64,000 nt of DNA from Homalodisca vitripennis (Eukaryota; Arthropoda; Insecta; Hemiptera; Cicadellidae). Positions 1-6,725 of the stretch are shown here, piece by piece. The position numbers and the translations under genes were made by a program. The notes beneath the pieces were generated by a model. That model did no database searches, was not told the DNA's origin, and was given only the letters and a program-made list of their open reading frames with translations. Numbering within the stretch: the stretch's first letter is position 1; the number at the start of each line of letters is the position of its first letter. The stretch spans positions 1,308,501 to 1,372,500 of the forward strand of contig NC_060214.1 of NCBI RefSeq assembly GCF_021130785.1. Reading direction: 5' to 3'.

Positions 1-216
1 GGAAGAATTGAGGACAAACCACCTATAGAATTGATTAAATATTTGAAAAAATCAAGCGTCTACTACAATGATTCTCAGATTCAAGACTATAAAGATCCCC
101 CAATTTGTGGTCATTTATGTGTTTTTGTTTTGAATGAACTGAGTACTGGTAAAGATTTTAAAGAAGTTGTTAACAAATTATTACTTAATAAATATGGATT
201 CACAAAATATTTTTGA
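1..216 (+). CDS. Adenain-like cysteine protease, C-terminal fragment (5' end outside window)
   Basis: The frame is open from base 1 and ends at TAA, giving 71 residues of a protein whose start lies upstream of the window. The key stretch is PPICGHLCVFVLNEL, with cysteines at residues 36 and 40 of the fragment, followed by a helix rich in K, V and L. A CG-x-x-C-type nucleophile followed by a hydrophobic helix near the C terminus is the pattern of the adenovirus/Polinton maturation protease (C5/C48-like fold), which cleaves capsid and core precursors during virion assembly. The catalytic His and acidic residue would be upstream and cannot be checked. The following capsid-type genes on the same strand support the reading. 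The last codons overlap the next gene (start at 194), typical of compact viral genomes. Identification rests on the motif and context, not on a search. Confidence 0.6.
   Translation, partial: GRIEDKPPIELIKYLKKSSVYYNDSQIQDYKDPPICGHLCVFVLNELSTGKDFKEVVNKLLLNKYGFTKYF
176..193 (+). promoter_or_regulatory. TA-rich motif directly before the 194 start
   Basis: The bases ATTACTTAATAAAT end exactly at the ATG of the coiled-coil gene, inside the end of the protease frame. This matches the signals before 1247, 1413 and 1922 in having CTTAAT/TTAT followed by AAAT at the start codon, but it lacks their long T run. It may be a late-type promoter or start-site signal. Confidence 0.3.
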
Positions 217-712
217 CGTATTTGGAACACAAATTATTCAAAATGTAGATAATAGTTTGAATTTTGATAGTTTGAGAAATGAGTTTGATAACAAGTTAGA
301 AAATGTATTACAAAACCTTCCAGATTCAGATATGTTTGCTGTCGAGATTGAAGATTTTAAAGTAGAATATGATAACAAACTTGCAAATTTCATGAGTTCA
401 AATGAAGTTGCTGATAAAATAAAAACATTGGAAAAAGAAGTTGATGATGGTGTAAAAAAATTATTTAACAAATTAATGTCTCATATCGAAAAAGCTGATA
501 AAATTACTGAAGCGATCAAAGTTGAAAAGAATTATGTTAGTTTGGCTAATAAAAAAAGAATTGTCGGTGTTCGACCTGGTATTGACAAACATGATGTTGT
601 TGTTAAAGAACAAATTGTAAAACCTCTAAAATTATCAGAAAACATCGATATTGTTGATTTACATGATCCGAATGTTAAAAATGCCTTAGATTTTAAAGGA
701 AAAAAGAATTAG
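194..712 (+). CDS. Coiled-coil fibre-like protein, N-terminal part (probably frameshifted)
   Basis: This frame gives 172 residues from the ATG at 194. That start is preferred to the upstream TTG at 167 because a TA-rich motif abuts it. The first 110 residues are acidic and lysine-rich with heptad-like spacing (for example IKTLEKEVDDGVKKLFNKLM), which suggests a long coiled coil. Near residue 125 comes KKRIVGVRPGIDKHDVVVKE, which resembles the 'RI.NV..G....DAV...QL' neck motif of trimeric adhesins and phage tail fibres. I infer a trimeric surface or fibre protein. The stop at 710-712 follows an A6 run. In the next frame the sequence goes on directly with a second copy of the same motif (KRISGVSKGINPFDVVV) and then the 753 frame. 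The two frames are therefore probably one gene broken by a single-base change or joined by frameshifting. The exact function is unknown. Confidence 0.55.
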   Translation: MDSQNIFDVFGTQIIQNVDNSLNFDSLRNEFDNKLENVLQNLPDSDMFAVEIEDFKVEYDNKLANFMSSNEVADKIKTLEKEVDDGVKKLFNKLMSHIEKADKITEAIKVEKNYVSLANKKRIVGVRPGIDKHDVVVKEQIVKPLKLSENIDIVDLHDPNVKNALDFKGKKN

Positions 713-1232
713 CGGTGTTAGTAAAGGAATTAATCCATTTGATGTTGTTGTAATGATTCAATTAGAAGATCCTATTAAAATGTTTAATGAACTAAAACAA
801 AATTATGAGAATCATAAACAGCATGTTAAAGATTTTACAACAGAAGTCTATGACAAGTTAGAAGCCAGAAATAGAAGATCAGTAGACGAAGTTGGTGAAT
901 TACTTGATAAAGTAAATAAACTAGAAGAAAACTTTAATACATATAAAAATAATGTTAATGAATTAGTTGGTGTCACAATTAACAAAATTCTGGAAGATTT
1001 TGATACACACTTCAATGAGAAAGTAAACTTTTTTGAAAATTTTGGTACACGTTTCAATGAGAAAGTAACACATAATAATGAATTACTTAAAAGAATAGAT
1101 GATCAATACTCTTTATATCTCGGTAAAGTAAATAAACTAGAAGAAAACTTTAATAAATTTAAAGAAGATGTTAATAAATCTTTTGAAAACATTGATAACA
1201 GATTTAATGGATTAGGCGGCTATGATGACTAA
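690..1232 (+). CDS. Coiled-coil fibre-like protein, C-terminal part
   Basis: The first ATG is at 753 (159 residues), but the frame is open from 690 and the codons before the ATG encode a clear repeat of the neck-like motif ending the previous frame (KRISGVSKGINPFDVVV). This is why I extend the feature upstream. The remainder is almost wholly predicted coiled coil. A segment around KVNKLEENFN occurs twice, at about 908-940 and 1125-1155, and the phrase FNEKV is also repeated, so the rod has internal duplications. The end is Gly/Asp-rich (GLGGYDD). No TA-rich start motif precedes 753, unlike the other genes in this block. That supports reading it as the downstream half of the 194 gene rather than an independent one. 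The likely role is a trimeric fibre or structural protein of the virus-like element. No enzyme motif is seen. Confidence 0.5.
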   Translation: MLKEKRISGVSKGINPFDVVVMIQLEDPIKMFNELKQNYENHKQHVKDFTTEVYDKLEARNRRSVDEVGELLDKVNKLEENFNTYKNNVNELVGVTINKILEDFDTHFNEKVNFFENFGTRFNEKVTHNNELLKRIDDQYSLYLGKVNKLEENFNKFKEDVNKSFENIDNRFNGLGGYDD

Positions 1233-1246
1233 TTTTCCTTATATAA
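1231..1246 (+). promoter_or_regulatory. T-rich / TTATATAA motif before the 1247 start
   Basis: AATTTTCCTTATATAA runs straight into ATGGCG. The same arrangement (AATTTT, then CTTAT or CTAAT, then AAAT) precedes 1413 and 1922, which suggests a shared promoter signal with almost no 5' leader. Confidence 0.45.
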
Positions 1247-1390
1247 ATGGCGCTCATATATTGTGTGAGATGTAAAGAAAAAACTGCAACAAATGATATA
1301 AAATACTATGCAAGCATCAATGGAGTTAAGAGAATTTCGGGAAAATGTGCTGAATGTAACTCAAAAAAGAGTCAATTTATAAAAACTTGA
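1247..1390 (+). CDS. Small zinc-ribbon protein (47 residues)
   Basis: This very short frame runs from ATG 1247 to TGA 1388-1390. It begins MALIYCVRCKEKTATNDIKY and ends with KCAECNSKKSQFIKT. Cysteine pairs at residues 6/9 and 34/37 form a classic CxxC...CxxC zinc ribbon. The layout YCVRCK, a basic middle, then a C-terminal CxxC and SQF resembles the small 'YCVKC' ribbon proteins (DUF5679-like) found in large DNA viruses, adenovirus-like and Polinton-like elements. Their role is not well defined but may be nucleic-acid binding in the virion or in transcription. It starts 14 bases after the fibre gene ends, and its start is preceded by the TA-rich motif, so it is unlikely to be a chance frame. 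The family assignment is from motif recognition only. Confidence 0.7.
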   Translation: MALIYCVRCKEKTATNDIKYYASINGVKRISGKCAECNSKKSQFIKT

Positions 1391-1412
1391 AATTTTTTCC
1401 TAATAAATAGAG
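1391..1412 (+). promoter_or_regulatory. T-rich / CTAATAAAT motif before the 1413 start
   Basis: AATTTTTTCCTAATAAAT is followed after four bases by ATGGCG. It begins directly after the zinc-ribbon stop codon. It matches the signals at 1231 and 1905. Confidence 0.45.
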
Positions 1413-1811
1413 ATGGCGGGACATTACAGTGCTTTCGATCTTTTTATCATGCAACACGAAAGAGATTTGAAAAAAGAACATTGGGATGACATTTCTCAAA
1501 AATATGAATTATCCGAAGATATGATGAGATTATACGTAAACAAATTGAATTGGTATAACATTGCAAAATATCAAACTCTGTCCCCAGAGTTCATTCAAGA
1601 AAATATACATTATCAATTAAAAGATCATATGTCTGTTCTTTGTCTCTATCAACACTTGAGTATAAAGTTTTTGGATGAAAATAAAGATACAGTTGATTGG
1701 AACAATATTATAGATAGCGGTTACTATCCTGTGCAAATTTTATTGAAATATGTGACCGAGATCGCAAAATTTAAGGAAGAGAATCCTGAATATGACGAAG
1801 TAGATCATTAA
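1413..1811 (+). CDS. Small helical-repeat protein of the virus-like block
   Basis: The product has 132 residues, and the ATG is preceded by the shared T-rich motif. It has no signal peptide, membrane segment or cysteine cluster. Two or three degenerate repeats are visible, built around W-N/D-x-I followed by a YQ.LS-like phrase and FI.EN or FLDEN: NWYNIAKYQTLSPEFIQEN, then LCLYQHLSIKFLDENKD, then VDWNNIIDSG. Short helical repeats of the kind 'W..I..YQ.LS..FI.E' are common in proteins of iridoviruses, ascoviruses, mimiviruses and some insect virus-like elements, where their function is unknown. The acidic tail is lysine-poor. Its place between the zinc ribbon and the capsid gene points to a virion or morphogenesis accessory role, but this is inference. 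Confidence 0.55.
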   Translation: MAGHYSAFDLFIMQHERDLKKEHWDDISQKYELSEDMMRLYVNKLNWYNIAKYQTLSPEFIQENIHYQLKDHMSVLCLYQHLSIKFLDENKDTVDWNNIIDSGYYPVQILLKYVTEIAKFKEENPEYDEVDH

Positions 1812-1904
1812 AAAATGACTCTAATTTTTATCTTTTCTTATAAAAACGTACATTAGATCGATGAAAAAATGATATCTTTCTTATACATGATGTTTAAAAT
1901 TTCT

Positions 1905-1921
1905 AAATTTTCTCTTATTAA
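1905..1921 (+). promoter_or_regulatory. T-rich / CTTATTAA motif before the capsid gene
   Basis: AAATTTTCTCTTATTAA runs directly into ATGGCG of the 1922 gene, as at 1231. A related TTCTTATACATGATG lies about 30 bases further upstream. Confidence 0.45.
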
Positions 1922-3115
1922 ATGGCGGACTACAGAAAATATGCTAGTGATATTGAAAGGGCGGAGTTTAAAAATTTCTATCCAATTAGTAAACAACATT
2001 TGAATGAACCGAATAAAAGAACTGAGTTTAATATTGATTTTGGAGATAACTTTTGCTCGTCTAATTTCCAGTTTTATATTTCTGGAACTTTAACAAAACA
2101 AGATGGTCAAGCATATCTTGGAACTGATAATGTTAGATTAATCGATAATTTTATACCGTTTTTATTTTCTAAGATTGAAGTAAGAAAACACAATAAATTG
2201 ATAGAAGAAGTCGAAAACTGTGGTCAATTAAGCACTATTAAAGGAACTATTTCGTATTCAAAAAGTGATGTTATTTCTCAAACTTCTAATGGCTTTGAAT
2301 CAGATTTTAAATTTGGTGTTTTTGAAGCAGCTGGAAATTTATCTCATTTTGGATTAGGATTTTTTGAAAATGTTACTATTCCGATCTATAAAGGAGGATT
2401 TTATCTAAGTTTTATAAGAGCAGAAGACGATGATGCGATATTAAAAACAAAAACTGGAAATGATATGCCAGTTGATGGCAAAATTACAATTACAGATTTT
2501 TTTATTAGAGTTCCAATGATTGATTATAAAACCACGAGTAAAATTAGGTTGATTGATGAAATTACAAAAAGTCAAAACATTATGTTTAATTTTCTAGATT
2601 GGCAATGTATTGAGCAAAAAGGTATTTCCGGAACAACTTATTCGTTCGATATCACAAATATTTATAGAAACATCTTCAATCCCAAGTTCATTATTATAGG
2701 TTTTCAAACAGATAGACAGAATAATCAAGAAAAAAATCCTTCAAAATTTGATAGTTTGAATGTAAAAAATATCAGAGTAAAATTGAACGGTTCTTATTAT
2801 CCAGATGAATTACAAAACTTAAACATTTCAGGAGGTCTTTTCAGAATCATGTATCAGATGTATCAAGATTTTAAGAAAGTTTACTGTAATAATAAGGAAA
2901 TGTATTACAATCCTAAAGAATTTTTAGCGAATAGACCTATTTATGTCATTGATACAACAAAGAGTTTGACAAATATTTCTGGTTCAAAGAACGATATAAT
3001 TATCAATATGGATTTTCAGAGTGCGGTTACCAATGCGGTTTGTTATGTTGTCGTTGTCTCTGATAAATTGCTTGAATATGATGTAATCAGGAGTAATATA
3101 AGGGAGATACAATGA
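1922..3115 (+). CDS. Double jelly-roll capsid protein (Polinton/adintovirus-like)
   Basis: This is an intact 397-residue frame starting ATGGCG after the shared TA-rich motif. The composition is strongly beta, with alternating hydrophobic and polar residues (FQFYISGTL, FSKIEVRK, KITITDFFIRVPMIDY). The C-terminal half has the most telling phrases: VKNIRVKLNGSYYPDE, then a YQMYQDFKKVY helix, then RPIYVIDTTKS, then a final strand VCYVVVVSDKLLEYD. These match what I know of the double jelly-roll domain proteins (hexon-like major capsid proteins) that recur in insect genomes as parts of Polinton/adintovirus-like elements. At 397 residues it is shorter than typical Polinton major capsid proteins (about 500-650), so it could be a divergent major or a minor capsid protein. 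There are no in-frame stops or frameshifts, suggesting a young or still constrained copy. The upstream protease and zinc-ribbon genes support a virion role. Confidence 0.65.
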   Translation: MADYRKYASDIERAEFKNFYPISKQHLNEPNKRTEFNIDFGDNFCSSNFQFYISGTLTKQDGQAYLGTDNVRLIDNFIPFLFSKIEVRKHNKLIEEVENCGQLSTIKGTISYSKSDVISQTSNGFESDFKFGVFEAAGNLSHFGLGFFENVTIPIYKGGFYLSFIRAEDDDAILKTKTGNDMPVDGKITITDFFIRVPMIDYKTTSKIRLIDEITKSQNIMFNFLDWQCIEQKGISGTTYSFDITNIYRNIFNPKFIIIGFQTDRQNNQEKNPSKFDSLNVKNIRVKLNGSYYPDELQNLNISGGLFRIMYQMYQDFKKVYCNNKEMYYNPKEFLANRPIYVIDTTKSLTNISGSKNDIIINMDFQSAVTNAVCYVVVVSDKLLEYDVIRSNIREIQ

Positions 3116-3120
3116 GAAAA

Positions 3121-3171
3121 ACTCGGCCATACTTCCTACAATCAAATCTGTTTTAAAGTAATGGCCAAGTG
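3121..3171 (+). repeat. Imperfect inverted repeat just after the capsid gene
   Basis: ACTCGGCCATACTT at 3121-3134 pairs with AAGTAATGGCCAAGT at about 3156-3170, separated by about 21 bases. It could be a transcript-end hairpin of the viral block, or part of the adjoining LINE 3' region. The border between the two elements cannot be placed exactly. Confidence 0.4.
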
Positions 3172-3208
3172 ATCCCAATTGAACCTAAAGAATTTTGAAA
3201 CAAGATAA

Positions 3209-5005
3209 TTACAGATTGTAATAACTTTTAGTTGGTATATATTCGAAGTTAAAATATGCCTTAAGTTTGGTATCGCTTAAATTTTTATTAAAAATATCTA
3301 ATTCTATGTTACTTAAACTACTTACATCTATTTTATTTTTACGGGCTAATTTTATCCTGTTATATGTATATAAAGAATCTAAAGATATAATATTTTTTAT
3401 CTTGAATCTAGTCATAATATGTTTTTGAATGTTAGAAAGGTTTGAAATATTTTTGTTACCCCAAATGGTTATTGCATAATTTAGAAAAGACATGACAAAT
3501 GCTGAAAATACTGACTTTTTGAAGTTTTCTTCTTTACATACATATAACGGTTTCAAAGCTTTTTTAATTTGTTTTTCTATATGGTTAATATGTTGATTAA
3601 AATTTAAGTCTAAGTCTATGATACAGCCTAAGTACTTATAACATTCTACCTTTTTTATTGGTAATTGGTCATTAGTTCTGGAGAAATCTATATATTCTGT
3701 TTTTTGAAAGTTTAAAGTTAATTTATTTTGTTGTAGCCAATTATTAATTTTCGTCAGGTCCTCGTTTGTTTTTTTATATAAATCGTTACCTTTAACTATT
3801 AAGGCTGTGTCATCGGCAAAGAGTACTAATTCGCCATGTAAATTAAGGGTTGTTATACTATTGATATATATTATAAACAAAAGAGGACCAAGACAACTTC
3901 CTTGAGGAACTCCACAGGTGATTTTTTCTAAATTTGAAATTTTGTTGCCAATTTTTGTATTACAGAACCTGTTATCAAGATAACTAGCAAATAAATCTAA
4001 ACATTTACCTCTAATTCCTAAATGTTCTAATTTGTATAGTAATATCTTAAAATCTACAGTGTCAAAGACTTTCTTAAGGTCTAGAAATGAGATTAGTGTA
4101 TTTTGATCAATACTGTTAACAACTAAATTGATTGCTTCCTCTGTATTTTTGTTAACTCTAAAGCCAAATTGTTTTCTTGATAACAGGTTGTATTTTTCCA
4201 AAAAGCTATATAATCTCTCATACAAACATTTCTCAAATATCTTGCCAATTATTGGTAGTAGACTGATTGGTCGAAAATTGGATGGATCTGATAAAATTCC
4301 TTCACTTTTGTAGATTGGGCTGATTGTTGCTATTTTTAATCTATCAGGAAAAATGCCAGTTTGAATACTTAAGTTAAAAATGTATGCTAGTGGTTCACTT
4401 ATTATGTATACAAGATTTTTGATTAGTTTGATTGGAATTTTATCTGATCCACTTGCTTTATCATTCTTTAAAAGTTTAATTTTGGTCTCAATTTCTAGTT
4501 TGGTAATTTCAGAGAGATATATAGAGTTCGGATTTGATTTCATTTTTTCGTTTTCTAGATCTGGAATCTTTGAAGCCAATTCTGAACCAATGTTTGCAAA
4601 GAATTTGTTCATTGTATTTAAATCACCTGTGTATCTACAAGGTTTTTTGGATTTATTTAAAAATTTGTTTATAATATTCCATTTGGTTTTTGAATCAGAT
4701 GACATTTCAATCAGTTCTTTATAATAGTTTTCTTTTAAAATATTGCTATAATGTTTAATTTTCGATTTATAAAATTTTGCTTGTTCAAATTTCTTTTGTC
4801 TATACAGTTTATTTCTAACTTTAACGGCGGTTTGAATGCCAATTGTAAGCCAATTTTTGTCATCTGAATGAATTTTGAATTTTGGTTTATTATTTTTTAG
4901 AAAGGTTTTTGAAATTAGTTCATGAAGGTGTTGATAAGCGCTATTTACATTATTAAATCTATAGATTAAGCTTAATTTCTTTAAGAACTCATCTGTGATC
5001 TTCAT
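3209..5005 (-). CDS. LINE reverse transcriptase, 5'-truncated (CR1/Jockey group)
   Basis: This is an intact 598-residue frame. Reverse transcriptase landmarks appear in order: NFRPISLLPIIGKIFEK (about 243-259), KQFGFR (278-283), LISFLDLKKVFDTVD (304-318, catalytic Asp), CGVPQGSCLGPLLFIIY (364-380), LVLFADDTALI (393-403, the catalytic FADD box), LTLNFQKTEY (429-438), YKYLGCIID (456-464). The C-terminal FLNYAITIWGN is typical of non-LTR elements. The apurinic-type endonuclease that should precede this domain is missing. The first 100 residues are the usual linker, so the copy is 5'-truncated, as LINEs often are, and it runs into unrelated sequence beyond 5005. The 3' end lies within about 100 bases of the capsid gene's stop, in the opposite orientation. 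The absence of frame damage suggests a relatively recent insertion. Clade assignment beyond Jockey superfamily/CR1 is uncertain. Confidence 0.85.
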   Translation of the reverse strand: MKITDEFLKKLSLIYRFNNVNSAYQHLHELISKTFLKNNKPKFKIHSDDKNWLTIGIQTAVKVRNKLYRQKKFEQAKFYKSKIKHYSNILKENYYKELIEMSSDSKTKWNIINKFLNKSKKPCRYTGDLNTMNKFFANIGSELASKIPDLENEKMKSNPNSIYLSEITKLEIETKIKLLKNDKASGSDKIPIKLIKNLVYIISEPLAYIFNLSIQTGIFPDRLKIATISPIYKSEGILSDPSNFRPISLLPIIGKIFEKCLYERLYSFLEKYNLLSRKQFGFRVNKNTEEAINLVVNSIDQNTLISFLDLKKVFDTVDFKILLYKLEHLGIRGKCLDLFASYLDNRFCNTKIGNKISNLEKITCGVPQGSCLGPLLFIIYINSITTLNLHGELVLFADDTALIVKGNDLYKKTNEDLTKINNWLQQNKLTLNFQKTEYIDFSRTNDQLPIKKVECYKYLGCIIDLDLNFNQHINHIEKQIKKALKPLYVCKEENFKKSVFSAFVMSFLNYAITIWGNKNISNLSNIQKHIMTRFKIKNIISLDSLYTYNRIKLARKNKIDVSSLSNIELDIFNKNLSDTKLKAYFNFEYIPTKSYYNL

Positions 5006-5740
5006 TCTTCGTGAGGGTTGCGATGACGTGGTTGGAGGGTGCAGAAAGGGGTCGAGTGATGAAACAAGGTGTTGCGGAGTGTTGAGGCAGTGTAGCCAGA
5101 TGTTCAGAGTGTGAGGCTGCGGTTGATAACAAGTCCTTGACCGTCGGCTGCTTCAGGATGTTGCACAACACTGCAGATCACGTCATGGTGATAACACGTC
5201 CGCTGCTTCGAGATGTTGCACAACGCAGATCAGTGACTGTAGACCACATCATAGTGTCGCTTGAAGTAATGAAATAGGCATGATTAGAAAATGTCTTGAT
5301 GAACTGAATGATTCACACTGTCTTGAAGGAAGAGATGTTATGATGGATGAGTCTTAAAGATGGTGTAACGTGGTTAAAATTGTAGAATATAAAGCACTGA
5401 ACTTGTCACTACGGATTAATTTCACTAAGTCTTGTTCCAAATAGAGCTGAAGATGAAGAGAATGCGATATTAAACCAGTAAACAGTGAACTTTTAACATT
5501 CCTGGATCAAAAGTATGGAGTAAAATTTAAATATGACTGACTAGTGTGAGGTCTGGACGGGAAAGGCTGTTCTCCTGTGTGCCGCGCAGTGCTACCAACA
5601 TTTCTCGCTCAACGGTAATGCCAACATATTCTAAATTCAACATTCGAGTATTATAGATTCCACAATTTATGTTGTCATACTGTCATGAAAAATTGCTTGA
5701 ATACAGTTTACCATAGTTTATTTAAGTAAATTGTATTGTG
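5006..5740. other. Flank of the truncated LINE; no gene recognised
   Basis: This stretch is less AT-rich than its surroundings and carries a two-copy direct repeat of about 53 bases (GCTGCTTCAGGATGTTGCACAAC near 5148 and GCTGCTTCGAGATGTTGCACAAC near 5201). The LINE frame stays open for some way past its ATG, but the translation there shows no endonuclease motif. Confidence 0.4.
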
Positions 5741-6100
5741 AATTGTTTTTACATATTTATGGTGTATTGAACAGTATTTGTATTGATTTTTGGGCTGTCC
5801 CAAAAGTGGTCCAGAACCGCCATATTATTATCTTGTTTTTACATATTTATGGTGTATTGAACAGTATTTGTATTGATTTTTGGGCTGTCCCAAAAGTGGT
5901 CCAGAACCGCCATACTGTTTGATTTTACAGATTCGTTTATTGTCCTTTAAACAGTATTTTCCCTTGATTTTCTGTCTGTCCCAAAAGTGAGCTAGAACCG
6001 CCATACTGTTTGATTTTACAGATTCGTTTATTGTCCTTTAAACAGTATTTTCCCTTGATTTTCTGTCTGTCCCAAAAGTGTCCTAGAACCCTCATATTCA
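5741..6100. repeat. 90-bp tandem repeat, 4 copies
   Basis: Units begin near 5744, 5834, 5922 and 6013. The first two are nearly identical to each other, as are the last two, and the pairs differ. All four share CTGTCCCAAAAGTG followed by the block TAGAACCGCCATA or a close variant. The frame readable through the first two units is a by-product of the repeat. Confidence 0.85.
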
Positions 6101-6129
6101 TATCTACTCTCATATGTGGTGTTAGTTAC

Positions 6130-6725
6130 TAAATTTATTCAAGCAGAAACTGTTCAGTGAGATGAAGTTGCATTGATATCCATTGACAACTGTTCAGTAA
6201 GCTGAAGTTGTATTGGCATCCATAGACAATGGTTTAGAGAGCTGAAGTTGCTTGGCATTCATTATCAACTGTTCAGTGAGCTGAGGTTGCATTGGCATCC
6301 ATAGACAACTGTTCAGTGAGCTGAAGGTTCATTGGCATCCCATGACAACTGTTCAGTGAGCTGAAGTTGCATTTGCATCCATAGACAAGTGTTTAGTGAA
6401 CTGAAGTTGCTTTGATATCCACTGACAACTATTCAGTGAGCTGAAGGTGCATTGGCATCCATAGACAACTGTTCAGTGAGCTGAAGGTACATTGGCATCC
6501 TTTGACAACTTTTCAGTGAGCTGAAGTTGCTTGGCATCCACAGACTATTGTTCAGTGAGCTGAAGGTGCATTGGCGTGCATTGCCAACTGTGCAGTGCGC
6601 TGAAGTTGCATTGGCATCCATAGACATCTGTTTAGTGAGCTGAATTTGCTTGGTATCCATTGTCTACTGTTCAGTGTGCTGAAGTTGCTTGACACCATTG
6701 ACAACTGTTCAATAAACTTCAGATC
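6130..6725. repeat. About 40-bp minisatellite, roughly 14 copies
   Basis: The unit is close to GACAACTGTTCAGTGAGCTG followed by AAGTTGCATTGGCATCCATA, with small insertions and deletions between copies. Minus-strand frames through it encode only the repeat and are not genes. Confidence 0.85.
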
